Shown here piece by piece: positions 36,255 to 44,970 of a stretch of 64,000 nucleotides of DNA. Position 1 is the first letter of the stretch; each line of letters starts with the position of its first letter. Under the pieces are notes generated by a model. It saw nothing but the letters and a program-made list of their open reading frames with translations, had not been told where the DNA came from and did not search any database. Source of the DNA: Sphingobium sp. WTD-1 (lineage in GTDB: Bacteria > Pseudomonadota > Alphaproteobacteria > Sphingomonadales > Sphingomonadaceae); contig NZ_CP119127.1 of the NCBI RefSeq assembly GCF_030128825.1, positions 4,081,501-4,145,500 of the forward strand, given 5' to 3'. A program made the translations under genes and the position numbers.

Positions 36255-36376
36255 AAGGGGCTCCGTTGCTGACCCGCAGATTGCCGAGATGCCGCGACTT
36301 TTCAACGGGCTCGACGGATCTCGGCGATTTTTCCTCCGTCATCGCCACCCCTTGCCCGACTCACTTTCTTCCGTTA

Positions 36377-36394
36377 TTTCTGTTTTTACAGAAA
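36377..36394 (+). promoter_or_regulatory. GbsR-type operator 1
   Basis: TTTCTGTTTTTACAGAAA is a perfect palindrome (7-bp arms) immediately upstream of the GbsR-type regulator gene. It matches 36993-37010 at 15 of 18 positions. Autoregulation is the simplest reading. Confidence 0.65.
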
Positions 36395-36402
36395 GGAACG
36401 TC

Positions 36403-36948
36403 ATGCCACTTCTCGATCATCCCGATGCCAAGGCGTTCCTGCTCCACTGGGGCGAGATGGGCACCCAATGGGGCGTCAATCGGTCGGTCAGCCAGGTCCA
36501 TGCACTGCTCTATCTGTCCGATCACCCCCTGCCCGCCGACGAGATTGTCGACCAGCTCGGCCTTGCCCGCTCCAATGTTTCGACCGCGCTCAAGGAACTG
36601 CAATCCTATGCAATCGTCCGCCGCGTCCATGTCGAGGGTGACAGGCGCGACCATTTCGTCGCGGAAACCGACCTGTGGGAAATGCTCACCCGTATCGCCG
36701 CCGAACGCAAACGGCGCGAGATCGATCCGACCATCGCCCTGCTGAATGACCTCGCCCAGCGGCTCGCCAAGGACGAGAGTTGCCCGCCCCATGTGCGCGA
36801 GCGCATCACCCGCATGCATGAATTCATGTCGACGCTCGGCAACTGGTATGAGCAGGTCAACAAGCTGCCCAAGTCGACCCTGATCGCCCTCATGAAGCTC
36901 GGCAACAAGATCGCCCGCTTCATCCCCACCGGCAAGAGCAAGGACTAG
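36403..36948 (+). CDS. GbsR/MarR-type transcriptional regulator
   Basis: A 181-residue winged-helix protein of the GbsR family. The recognition region is LPADEIVDQLGLARSNVSTA followed by LKELQSYAIVRR and the wing (VHVEGDRRDHF). The C-terminal helices likely form the dimer. ATG 36403 follows GAAAGGAAC. Two copies of one palindrome, one before this gene and one before the next, suggest it represses itself and the membrane operon. Confidence 0.88.
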   Translation: MPLLDHPDAKAFLLHWGEMGTQWGVNRSVSQVHALLYLSDHPLPADEIVDQLGLARSNVSTALKELQSYAIVRRVHVEGDRRDHFVAETDLWEMLTRIAAERKRREIDPTIALLNDLAQRLAKDESCPPHVRERITRMHEFMSTLGNWYEQVNKLPKSTLIALMKLGNKIARFIPTGKSKD

Positions 36949-36992
36949 CCGCTGCTGATCGATGCGCCCCGACGCCCGATCGCGCCCACTAG

Positions 36993-37010
36993 TTTCGGAG
37001 TTTACAGAAA
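36993..37010 (+). promoter_or_regulatory. GbsR-type operator 2
   Basis: TTTCGGAGTTTACAGAAA, an imperfect copy of the operator at 36377. It runs right up to the ATG at 37010 and contains that gene's GGAG ribosome site, so a bound repressor would block initiation directly. Confidence 0.6.
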
Positions 37011-38032
37011 TGTCTGACACAAATGACGGAAACCCCGATCCCATCACCCCGCCCGTTCGCACCGGATCGGCGCCGCTGCGCATCGCCTCAGCGGTCGCGC
37101 TGGCCATGGCCTTTGCGATCACCGTCTATCTGCTGCTCGACGCGACCCGCGTGAACGGCCTCGTCAGCTTCACCTTCCTGCTGTTCCTGCCCGCCGCGCT
37201 CACCGCCTTCGTTGCCTATGTCGGCGACCCCTGGGCGGAGCGGTCGCGCCGCTATTATATGACGATGCCGCTCTGGATGCTGGGCGCGACCATCCTCCTG
37301 TCCGTCCCGGTGCTGAAGGAAGGGGTGATCTGCATCGTCATGCTCGCCCCGCTCTGGATCGCCAGCGGCCTGGCCGGCGCCTATGCCACCTATCGGCTGC
37401 GCGGCCGTGCTGGCGATCGCGGCACCAGCTATTGCATGGCCGTACTCGCCATGCCGCTGATCGCGATGCAGGTCGAACCGATGATCCCCCTGCCCGATGC
37501 CACCGCCACGGTCAGCCGCTCGATCATCGTGGAGGCCAGCCCGGACCGGATCTGGCCATTGCTGCGCGGCATCCCCGATGTCCGGCCGGGCGATGGCACA
37601 TGGACCTTCACCCAGGATGTGCTGGGCGTGCCCCGTCCGCTCGGCGCCCATATGCTGGGCGAAGGGATCGGTGCGGTCCGCATGGCCGACTGGGGCCGGC
37701 AGGTGCGGTTTCGCGAACATATCATCGACTGGCAACCGGGCCGCAGCCTCGGCTGGCGCTTCGATTTTCGCGGGCTCGACGCCTGGCAGTTCACCGACCG
37801 GCACCTGATGCCCGACAGCGCCTATTTCAAGGTGACGACCGGCGGCTATCGCATGGAACCGGCCGGCCCCGGCCGCACCCGCGTCATCATTGACACCCGC
37901 TATTGGATGCAGACCCCGGTCAATGGCTATTCCCGGCTGTGGGGCGAAATTTTCCTGGGCGACATCGAAAAGAACCTGCTCGCCCTCATAAAGCAGCGCG
38001 CCGAACGGCCGGTCGCGTCCACCACCCTCTGA
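37010..38032 (+). CDS. membrane protein with C-terminal SRPBCC (START-like) domain
   Basis: A 340-residue protein. About four or five membrane helices span residues 25-155 (IASAVALAMAFAITVYLLL, FTFLLFLPAALTAFVAYVG and others). A soluble SRPBCC hydrophobic-ligand fold follows from about 165 (ATATVSRSIIVEASPDRIWP) to the end. Function is unknown; the domain pairing suggests lipid or hydrophobic-compound handling at the membrane. Start ATG 37010 uses the GGAG within the operator. Confidence 0.75.
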   Translation: MSDTNDGNPDPITPPVRTGSAPLRIASAVALAMAFAITVYLLLDATRVNGLVSFTFLLFLPAALTAFVAYVGDPWAERSRRYYMTMPLWMLGATILLSVPVLKEGVICIVMLAPLWIASGLAGAYATYRLRGRAGDRGTSYCMAVLAMPLIAMQVEPMIPLPDATATVSRSIIVEASPDRIWPLLRGIPDVRPGDGTWTFTQDVLGVPRPLGAHMLGEGIGAVRMADWGRQVRFREHIIDWQPGRSLGWRFDFRGLDAWQFTDRHLMPDSAYFKVTTGGYRMEPAGPGRTRVIIDTRYWMQTPVNGYSRLWGEIFLGDIEKNLLALIKQRAERPVASTTL

Positions 38033-38052
38033 CTGCCAAAAGGAGATGAACC

Positions 38053-38424
38053 ATGGTTGAAACCGCCTATGCCCTCTATCTGGTCATCACGCTCGCCATC
38101 ACCATCTGGGTCGCGCGCACCCTGTCGAAAAATGGCGAGGTCTTCCTGATTCAATGTTTCGGCCATGATGCGCAACTGGCCCGGTCGACCAACCATCTGC
38201 TCGTCGTCGGCTTCTACCTCGTCAATATCGGCTTCATCACCCTGACGCTCAGCCTGGGGAAGGAGCCGACCAGCTATGCCGAAACGATCCGCTTCCTCAG
38301 CGCCAAGATCGGCCTCGCCGTGCTCGTGCTGGGCGGCATGCACTTCTTCAACATGGGCGCGATCGCCCATTTCGGTCGCAAGGTGAATGGCTGGCTGCAC
38401 GACGGCCATCCCCAGACCGCCTGA
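38053..38424 (+). CDS. small integral membrane protein of unknown function
   Basis: A 123-residue protein with three hydrophobic segments (YALYLVITLAITIWVA, NHLLVVGFYLVNIGFITLTL, IGLAVLVLGGMHFFNMGAIA). Charged loops and conserved-looking Cys and His residues (FLIQCFGHD, MHFFNMG) are present. AAAGGAG precedes ATG 38053. It lies 20 bases after the SRPBCC gene and is probably its operon partner. Confidence 0.75.
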   Translation: MVETAYALYLVITLAITIWVARTLSKNGEVFLIQCFGHDAQLARSTNHLLVVGFYLVNIGFITLTLSLGKEPTSYAETIRFLSAKIGLAVLVLGGMHFFNMGAIAHFGRKVNGWLHDGHPQTA

Positions 38425-38433
38425 TCGCCAGCC

Positions 38434-38460
38434 GGAAGGGTGCGCCCCACCCTTCCCCTT
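38434..38460 (+). terminator. terminator-like hairpin
   Basis: GGAAGGGT (38434-38441) pairs with ACCCTTCC (38449-38456) and is followed by CCTTTTC. It sits between the small membrane protein and the next gene, so it probably ends or attenuates the GbsR-controlled transcript. Confidence 0.7.
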
Positions 38461-38474
38461 TTCGGGAGGTTCCG

Positions 38475-38882
38475 ATGCCCCATGCCGATCCTGCCCATCT
38501 TCGCGGTGCCGGCTGCGCGATCCTGACCGCCGGCCCGCTGTTCGTGACGCTCTATCTGGCCGCGGTTCTCTACCGCCGCATACCCGATGCCATTACGGTG
38601 GATTGGGGCATTCTCATCGTCCTGCCCCTCATATTGCTGTTCGCGCTTATGTTCGGCCCCTTGGTTGCCGCCACCCCGATCATCATCGGGACGACGTCGA
38701 TGCGCGTCCTGGCATATCATTGCCCCCTTTTTGCCGCCCGCGCCTTCTGGTTGCTCGCCGGTGCCGCCATCGGCTTCGGCGTGGCTTATGGCTGCGGCCT
38801 GCTTGGGAGTGCCCGCGATGTGAGCTTCGCGCTGATCGCCACCAGCGGGATCAGCGGCTGGCTGGCCTACACGCCGGAGTAG
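38475..38882 (+). CDS. hypothetical membrane protein
   Basis: A 135-residue protein with four predicted membrane segments (LTAGPLFVTLYLAAVLY, ILIVLPLILLFALMFGPLVA, FWLLAGAAIGFGVAYGCGL, FALIATSGISGWLAY). No family is recognised. GGGAGG precedes ATG 38475. A terminator-like hairpin separates it from the upstream operon. Confidence 0.65.
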   Translation: MPHADPAHLRGAGCAILTAGPLFVTLYLAAVLYRRIPDAITVDWGILIVLPLILLFALMFGPLVAATPIIIGTTSMRVLAYHCPLFAARAFWLLAGAAIGFGVAYGCGLLGSARDVSFALIATSGISGWLAYTPE

Positions 38883-38971
38883 AATTTCGCCGCCCCTGTC
38901 CTATTCGACCATGCCCCGCTATACTGATTGCATCTCATAACAATATGTCCCACTGGCGTTCGGAAATTGCC

Positions 38972-39001
38972 GAATGTGCGGGAAAAGTGCGAAGTTAAGC
39001 G
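38972..39001 (+). repeat. 30-bp intergenic element, copy 2
   Basis: It matches 18342-18371 with a single T-to-A difference and ends four bases before the trmFO ATG. It contains the tandem units AATGTGCGGGA and AAGTGCGAAG, then TTAAGCG. There is no obvious Shine-Dalgarno sequence between it and the ATG, so the element occupies the initiation region of trmFO. Confidence 0.6.
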
Positions 39002-39005
39002 AAAT

Positions 39006-40352
39006 ATGTCCAATCATCAGATCCATGTCATCGGCGGTGGTCTCGCCGGTTCGGAAGCCGCCTGGCAGCTCGCCCAGGCGGGTATCAAGGTCCGCCTGTC
39101 GGAAATGCGCGGCACCGGAGAGATGACCCCGGCGCACCAGACCGACGGGCTGGCGGAACTGGTCTGCTCCAACAGTTTCCGTTCCGATGACGCGGACAAG
39201 AATGCGGTGGGCCTGCTGCATCAGGAAATGCGCCTCCTCGGCTCGCTGATCATGGACCGCGCCGAACCTGCCAAGGTGCCGGCCGGCTCTGCCCTGGCAG
39301 TTGATCGCCATGTCTTTTCCGATGGCGTCACCCGCGCGCTGGCCGAACATCCCAATGTCGAAATCGTGCGCGAGCGGATCGACACGCTGCCCAGCGACGG
39401 CATGACCATCGTCGCCACCGGGCCGCTGACCGCCGCCGCGCTCGCCAGCAGCATCGGCGAAGCGGCCGGCATGGAGCATCTCGCCTTTTTCGACGCGATC
39501 GCGCCGGTCATCCATTTCGACAGCATCGACATGGAAGAATGCTGGATGGCCAATCGCTGGGACAAGATCGGCCCCGGCGGCGGCGAGGGCAAGGACTATA
39601 TCAACTGCCCGATGAACAAGGAGCAGTATCAGGCCTTCGTCCAGGGGCTGCTCGACGGCGAGAAGACCGAGTTCAAGGAATGGGAGTCGAACACCCCCTA
39701 TTTCGAGGGCTGCATGCCGATCGAGGTGATGGCCTCGCGCGGGCCGGAAACGCTGCGCCACGGCCCGATGAAGCCGATGGGGCTGGACAATCCCAAGACC
39801 GGCCGCTGGCCCTATGCCGTGGTCCAGCTGCGCCAGGACAATGCGTCGGGCACGTTGTGGAACATGGTCGGGTTCCAGACCAAGCTGAAGCATGGCGCCC
39901 AGGTCGAGCTGTTCCGCACCATTCCGGGCCTGGAAAAGGCTGAGTTCGCGCGGCTGGGCGGGCTGCACCGCAACACCTTCATCCAGAGCCCCAAGCTGCT
40001 CGACCCGACGCTGCGCCTCAAGAGCGCGCCGCATATCCGTTTCGCCGGGCAGATGACCGGGTGCGAGGGCTATGTCGAAAGCGCCGCCATCGGCCTGATC
40101 GCCGGGCGTTTCGCCGCAGCTGAAATATTGGGCCAGGAGCTAGCGCCGCCGCCCGCCGACACGGCGCTCGGCGCGCTGCTCGGCCATGTTACCGGCAATG
40201 TCGAGACCGCCGACTATCAGCCGATGAACGTCAATTTCGGCCTTTTCCCTACCCTCGACGACGTCAAGAAGAAGCAGCGCAAGGAAGCCTACACCGCCCG
40301 CGCCCGCGCCTCCTTCGGTCGCTGGCTGGGTGAGGTGGTAGAACCGGCCTGA
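39006..40352 (+). CDS. trmFO: tRNA (uracil-5-)-methyltransferase, folate/FAD-dependent
   Basis: A 448-residue flavoprotein that makes m5U54 in the tRNA T-loop using methylene-tetrahydrofolate. The FAD-binding [19 protein letters not shown] is at the N-terminus. Family blocks [26 protein letters not shown] and [14 protein letters not shown] follow. The start ATG 39006 matches the family; the frame is open further upstream through the repeat. Confidence 0.96.
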   Translation: MSNHQIHVIGGGLAGSEAAWQLAQAGIKVRLSEMRGTGEMTPAHQTDGLAELVCSNSFRSDDADKNAVGLLHQEMRLLGSLIMDRAEPAKVPAGSALAVDRHVFSDGVTRALAEHPNVEIVRERIDTLPSDGMTIVATGPLTAAALASSIGEAAGMEHLAFFDAIAPVIHFDSIDMEECWMANRWDKIGPGGGEGKDYINCPMNKEQYQAFVQGLLDGEKTEFKEWESNTPYFEGCMPIEVMASRGPETLRHGPMKPMGLDNPKTGRWPYAVVQLRQDNASGTLWNMVGFQTKLKHGAQVELFRTIPGLEKAEFARLGGLHRNTFIQSPKLLDPTLRLKSAPHIRFAGQMTGCEGYVESAAIGLIAGRFAAAEILGQELAPPPADTALGALLGHVTGNVETADYQPMNVNFGLFPTLDDVKKKQRKEAYTARARASFGRWLGEVVEPA

Positions 40353-40368
40353 ACCGTCCCGGTCAGGC

Positions 40369-40833
40369 TCAGCATTTACAGCGCGGTTTCGCCGCCCGCT
40401 TCGGCGCGGTGGTGGCAAATTCCGCCGGGGTCAGCCTGCCGTCCTTGTCGGCATCGGCCCCGGTAAAGCGGTCCGCCGTCGCCACCGCCCATTCCTCGAA
40501 CGACAGGAGATTATCCTTGTTCGCATCGAGCTGTTTGAAGGCGGCGGTGCGGCTGCCCAGCATCTCGATCCGGCTGATGATGCCGTCGCGATTGCGGTCA
40601 TAGCGGGCGAAGCGCTTTTCTTCCCGGCTCTGCGGGCTTGCCTCGCCGGGCATCGGTGGTGCCTCCCCGACCGCATCGGGGTCACCCTCGGGCAAAGCCC
40701 CATTGGCTGGTGGCGGCGGTGGCGCGAGCAACGCCTTGGGCGGCGGCTCGTTGGTCGCCCGCCCCTGCCACCAGAACAGGCCGGCCGCGACCAGCAGCAA
40801 CGCCCCCATGCCACCTGCCAGCAACCGTCCCAT
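40369..40833 (-). CDS. EF-hand calcium-binding protein, membrane-anchored
   Basis: A 154-residue protein. An N-terminal membrane anchor or uncleaved signal (LLAGGMGALLLVAAGLFWW) is followed by a Pro-rich linker. Three EF-hand loops follow: DRNRDGIISRIE, DANKDNLLSFEE and DADKDGRLTPAE. The C-terminus ends KPRCKC. It is probably a periplasmic calcium-binding or sensor protein; no partner is evident. Confidence 0.85.
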   Translation of the reverse strand: MGRLLAGGMGALLLVAAGLFWWQGRATNEPPPKALLAPPPPPANGALPEGDPDAVGEAPPMPGEASPQSREEKRFARYDRNRDGIISRIEMLGSRTAAFKQLDANKDNLLSFEEWAVATADRFTGADADKDGRLTPAEFATTAPKRAAKPRCKC

Positions 40834-40878
40834 CGCCCGCTCCCCACTTCGTGACGGTAGAGAACCTATCGCGATCGA

Positions 40879-41538
40879 CTAGCGCCCGACAAGCGCGATC
40901 CGCATCAGGCGCCAGACCATGCTCCGCGTCAGCCCGACCGGCGCCCGCTGCCCCCGCTCGACATCATGCCGCGCCAGCAGATAGGCGATGCGCAGCGGCT
41001 TCCACGCCCTGGGCCACGGCGGATCGCCCACCTGCGGCAACAGGTCGCGGGCCAAGCCGATGGCGGCGTCCGCCAGTGCTTCGTCGCCACTATGGGCGGA
41101 CAGATCCCACAAGGCCCAGACCTTCCCCGCTGCGATCAGCCAGTCGGGCGCATCGGCCACATCGGCCAACGCCTGGAACAGCCCTCCGCCGCGCCCGGCG
41201 GCATAGTCGCGGAGACCCGTGAGGTCGATCTCCGGCTCCACCACCAGCACTTCCCAGCCATCCAGCATCGCCGGGATACCGGGCGAGTCCAGCGCACCGA
41301 TCGCGCGCAGCCAGTCGACCACCGGTTCGCCCTGCCCCCTGACGCCCGCCTCGTCACTGACGACGCCCAGCCACCAGGCAAGGCGCATCTGCCCGATCGC
41401 CGCATCGCTGGTGGTTCGCGCAATGTGTGCAAAGCGCTGGTCCAGTGCCCACAGCGCGCGATGCCGCTCGGCAAAGCGCCCGGCATGCCCGGAAAGCAGG
41501 CGCGCCAGCGGCGCCAGATCGTCCGTGCGATCCATCAT
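40879..41538 (-). CDS. squalene/phytoene synthase-like protein, degenerate
   Basis: A 219-residue all-helical protein. It has family-like segments (IGQMRLAWWLGVV and AAGRGGGLFQAL) resembling the squalene/phytoene synthase fold and its NDUFAF6-type relatives. It is shorter than true synthases (about 280-340), and neither Asp-rich DxxxD substrate motif is visible, so prenyl-transfer activity is unlikely. A respiratory assembly role like NDUFAF6 is possible but unproven. Confidence 0.65.
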   Translation of the reverse strand: MMDRTDDLAPLARLLSGHAGRFAERHRALWALDQRFAHIARTTSDAAIGQMRLAWWLGVVSDEAGVRGQGEPVVDWLRAIGALDSPGIPAMLDGWEVLVVEPEIDLTGLRDYAAGRGGGLFQALADVADAPDWLIAAGKVWALWDLSAHSGDEALADAAIGLARDLLPQVGDPPWPRAWKPLRIAYLLARHDVERGQRAPVGLTRSMVWRLMRIALVGR

Positions 41539-41668
41539 TTCGGTCCCGATCTAAAAATGGCTTATCAATCCTTTAACCAGACTTCGCATAGAGACCCTAA
41601 CCAGTCCCGTTGCATGGCCGACTATGGCCCTGTCCAGATTTCTGGGGGGAAACGGGCGACATGGGTGA

Positions 41669-43645
41669 ATGCGGAACATGGGCAAGCAGATCAAGCGCGC
41701 GATGACATTCCTCGGCCGGCTTCGGCGCAACCAGGCGGGCAATACGCTCGCCATGGTGGCCGCAGCCATCATCCCGCTCGCCGGCCTGATCGGCGGCGGC
41801 GTGGACATGAGCCGCGCCTATATGGTGCGCGCCCGGATGCAGCAAGCCTGTGACGCCGCCGCACTGGCGGGACGGCGTGCGATGACGACCGCGTCGATGA
41901 CGGATGACAACAAGGCCGAAGCGCAGAAATTTTTCGACTTCAACTTTCCGCAAGGCACCTTCGGTGCCACCAGCTTCATGCCGGTGATCCAGAGCAAACC
42001 GGGCGAGACGACGACAGTTCAGGTCTCGGCCGCCACCACGATCCCGACCACCATCATGCGCATCTTCGGCATCCAGACATTGTCGCTGGCGGTTAACTGC
42101 GATTCCCGCTTCGACATCGGGAATACGGATGTGATGCTGGTGCTCGACACGACCGGCTCGATGAAGGATAGCATCTCGAACGGCTCTGGCGGATCAACAA
42201 CGAAGCTCGCCGCCCTACAGCAGGCGGTGAAGGATTTCTACGATACGCTGGGACCGGGCTCGGACAGTACCGGCCGCATCCGCTATGGCTTCATGCCCTA
42301 TAGCAGCACCGTCAATGTCGGGAAATTACTGCCGGCCAGCTACATGCAGGGCGGTACGTCGGGTGAGACGTGGGATTATCAAACCCGCCAGGCGACCTAT
42401 TATTATGAAACTGGGTCGAACAACCAGACCTGCTATCGGCGCTACGGCCTGTCCGCTTGCTACAGCAGTTCGGCGGATGCGAATGCTGCAAGCACCTCCA
42501 GCACGAGGACGGGCAGTCAATGCACGAGCTACGGCAACAACAGCGGTAACGGCAATCCTTCCACCAGTGGCACCGCTCCGTCCGATGTGACGACAACCAC
42601 CTATAGCTTCGACAGCTATGACGGTGCGACCTCGACGTCGAACAGCAACAACGGCAAAAAATGTGTCCGCAAGGAAGTAATTGTCACAAAAAGCTATGCC
42701 ACCACTTATACTGGCGGCACGGGCAAGACTTTTTATCGTTGGGAATACACCAAGCTGCCCGTCGACGTTTCCGGCTTCGTCGCTGGTAACGCGGTTACCA
42801 ATCCTGCCTATAATTCCGCGTCCAATAGCGAAGGACTGTCTTCGACATCGAGCTGGAACGGCTGCATCGAGGAGCGCGACACCGATAGCAGCATTACGAA
42901 GGACTCCCCGACCGGCACAATCCCGACAACGGCCTACGATCTGCAGATCGACACCTTGCCCACAAGCAAGGAAACCAAATGGCGCCCACACTGGCCCGAC
43001 CTCGAATTTTCGCGTAGCAGTACAGCCCTCGCCTATAGCGGCAGCTGGCTGAACAGCGCGAGTAATATCAACGGTGGTTACGTCGCTTGCCCGACCCAAG
43101 CGCGCAGGCTGACCTCCTATGCCAGCCGCACCGCGGTCCCGACCGGCCAATCATCGAGCTACAACAGCTATGTCGACAGCCTGGTCGCGGTCGGCGGCAC
43201 CTATCACACCATCGGTATGATGTGGGGTGCGCGTTTCCTGTCCCCGACCGGTATCTTCTCGTCCGACAATGCGAGCGCACCCAATGGGTTCAACGTCTCG
43301 CGCCACATCGTTTTCATGACCGACGGCACCATGAGCGCCTATAACAATGTCTATGGTGCCTGGGGCTATCAGAAGCTCGACCAGCGCGACGGCCCGTCCG
43401 GCGCCTCGAATGACGACCTGACCGCCATCCACAAGCGGCGCATGGAAATGATGTGCAACGCCATCAAGTCCAAGGGCATCGTCATCTGGGTCATCGGCTT
43501 CAGCGATGAGGATGTGATGAGCAGCGAACTGCAGAATTGCGCCAGCAGCGCCAACCACTGGAGCATGAACTACACATCGGCAGACCTGAAAACGACCTTC
43601 CAGAATATCGCCAAGAATATTGGCGGCCTGCGGTTGTCGAACTGA
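41669..43645 (+). CDS. TadG-like protein with von Willebrand A domain
   Basis: A 658-residue protein. The N-terminal TadE/TadG segment contains RRNQAGNTLAMVAAAIIPLA, a pseudopilin-like membrane helix. A VWA domain starts near residue 150 with the MIDAS motif DTTGSMKDS and is interrupted by a long Ser/Thr/Asn/Tyr-rich insert with several cysteines (about 240-460). The later VWA part reads RHIVFMTDGTMS and VIWVIGFSDE. It is probably a surface or pilus-associated adhesin. The start is either ATG 41669 or 41678. Its stop overlaps the next start. Confidence 0.85.
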   Translation: MRNMGKQIKRAMTFLGRLRRNQAGNTLAMVAAAIIPLAGLIGGGVDMSRAYMVRARMQQACDAAALAGRRAMTTASMTDDNKAEAQKFFDFNFPQGTFGATSFMPVIQSKPGETTTVQVSAATTIPTTIMRIFGIQTLSLAVNCDSRFDIGNTDVMLVLDTTGSMKDSISNGSGGSTTKLAALQQAVKDFYDTLGPGSDSTGRIRYGFMPYSSTVNVGKLLPASYMQGGTSGETWDYQTRQATYYYETGSNNQTCYRRYGLSACYSSSADANAASTSSTRTGSQCTSYGNNSGNGNPSTSGTAPSDVTTTTYSFDSYDGATSTSNSNNGKKCVRKEVIVTKSYATTYTGGTGKTFYRWEYTKLPVDVSGFVAGNAVTNPAYNSASNSEGLSSTSSWNGCIEERDTDSSITKDSPTGTIPTTAYDLQIDTLPTSKETKWRPHWPDLEFSRSSTALAYSGSWLNSASNINGGYVACPTQARRLTSYASRTAVPTGQSSSYNSYVDSLVAVGGTYHTIGMMWGARFLSPTGIFSSDNASAPNGFNVSRHIVFMTDGTMSAYNNVYGAWGYQKLDQRDGPSGASNDDLTAIHKRRMEMMCNAIKSKGIVIWVIGFSDEDVMSSELQNCASSANHWSMNYTSADLKTTFQNIAKNIGGLRLSN

Positions 43646-44238
43646 TGCGCTGGCTCCCCCCCCTCCCGCGCAGGCTGGGGCATGACCAGCGCGGCGCGAC
43701 GCTGATGGAGTTCGGCCTGATCGTCACGCCGCTCTGCCTGTTCATCATGGGCGTCGGCGACCTGGGCTATCAATCCTATCTGCGCTCGGTGGCTCAGGGC
43801 GTGCTCGACAGGGCCGCCCGCGCAGCATCGGTCGGCACGCTAAGCAGTACCCAGATCGACGCCTATATCGACAGCCAGATGCAGACCATCAACAGCAAGA
43901 ACGGCACCACGTCGGTGACGAAGAAGAGCTATTACAACTTCTCGCGCGTCGGCAAGCCGGAGAAGATCACCACGGATACGGCACCGCTTGGTAGCTTCAA
44001 CACAGGCGATTGCTTCGAGGATTCCAATGGCAATGGCAGCTACGATAGCAGCGCAGGCTCCACGGGCCTGGGTGGTGCTGACGATATCGTCTTCTATCAG
44101 GTGACCGTGTCCATGCCCCGACTGTTCCCGATGGCCAAACTGCTCGGCTGGAGCGCCACCCAGACCGCCACAGCCAACGCCACCATCCGCAACCAGCCCT
44201 GGTCCAACCAGGCCACATTGCCGATCATCTGCACATGA
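43645..44238 (+). CDS. TadE-family protein 1
   Basis: A 197-residue TadE-like minor pseudopilin. The conserved QRGATLMEFGLIVTPLCLFI motif is near residue 17, with a Glu five residues into the hydrophobic helix. A soluble domain with a calcium-loop-like EDSNGNGSYDSS follows. The start is in a TGATG overlap with the VWA gene, and the stop overlaps the next gene (ATGA). Confidence 0.85.
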   Translation: MRWLPPLPRRLGHDQRGATLMEFGLIVTPLCLFIMGVGDLGYQSYLRSVAQGVLDRAARAASVGTLSSTQIDAYIDSQMQTINSKNGTTSVTKKSYYNFSRVGKPEKITTDTAPLGSFNTGDCFEDSNGNGSYDSSAGSTGLGGADDIVFYQVTVSMPRLFPMAKLLGWSATQTATANATIRNQPWSNQATLPIICT

Positions 44239-44906
44239 GCTCGATCAAGCCCCCCCTCGCACGCTTGGCGCGCCGCCTTCGCGACGACCAGTCCGGTCTG
44301 GCCCTTATCGAATTTGCCTATTCCTTGCCGGTGCTGATGGTGCTGTCGATGGGCGGTCTGGAAATCGCGAATCTCGCGACCGCCCATATGCGCGTCAGTC
44401 AGATCGCGATGCTGGTCGCCGATAACGCGTCACGCGAGCGCACCTCGATCGACGAGGGCGACATCAACGAGATATTCACCGGCGCCGAACTGGCCGGTGC
44501 CAACCTCAAGAACTTCAAGGCAAACAGCCGCATCTTCCTTTCGGATCTGGAACCCAACAGCCAGACCGGCACCAATGCGGGCCAGTATATTCGTTGGCAG
44601 CGCTGCTGGGGCAATGGCAGCTTCACCTCCAGCTATGGCAAGGCGGGGGATGGCACCAGCGACGCCACCCTGAAGGACGGCATGGGGCCAGGCACAACGG
44701 CAACGACCAAGATCGCCTCCGGCAGCGGCACCGCAGTGATGTTCGTGGAAGTGGCCTATACCTATCAGCCGCTGATCTCAGACAGCCTCTTCGGCAGCAA
44801 GACGATCCGCTACACCAGCGCATTCAACGTCCGCGAACGCACGGACCAGGCGATGAAGAATGCGGGCAGCCTGACCAGCAGTCAGATCGCCTCCTGCCCG
44901 GCCTGA
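44235..44906 (+). CDS. TadE-family protein 2
   Basis: A 223-residue TadE-like protein with DQSGLALIEFAYSLPVLMVL near residue 19 and a soluble C-terminal domain. It is the last of three overlapping genes and is followed by a terminator. No other tad genes (ATPase, secretin, prepilin peptidase) are in the window. Confidence 0.85.
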   Translation: MSSIKPPLARLARRLRDDQSGLALIEFAYSLPVLMVLSMGGLEIANLATAHMRVSQIAMLVADNASRERTSIDEGDINEIFTGAELAGANLKNFKANSRIFLSDLEPNSQTGTNAGQYIRWQRCWGNGSFTSSYGKAGDGTSDATLKDGMGPGTTATTKIASGSGTAVMFVEVAYTYQPLISDSLFGSKTIRYTSAFNVRERTDQAMKNAGSLTSSQIASCPA

Positions 44907-44927
44907 CAGCCGCTCGCAAAGAGCCGA

Positions 44928-44970
44928 TAAAAAAAGGGGCGATCCATCCGGACCGCCCCTTCTCTTTTCT
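44928..44970. terminator. bidirectional terminator
   Basis: GGGGCG (44936-44941) pairs with CGCCCC (44954-44959), flanked by AAAAAAA on the left and TTCTCTTTTCTT on the right. It lies between the convergent TadE gene and pdhB and can serve both. Confidence 0.8.
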
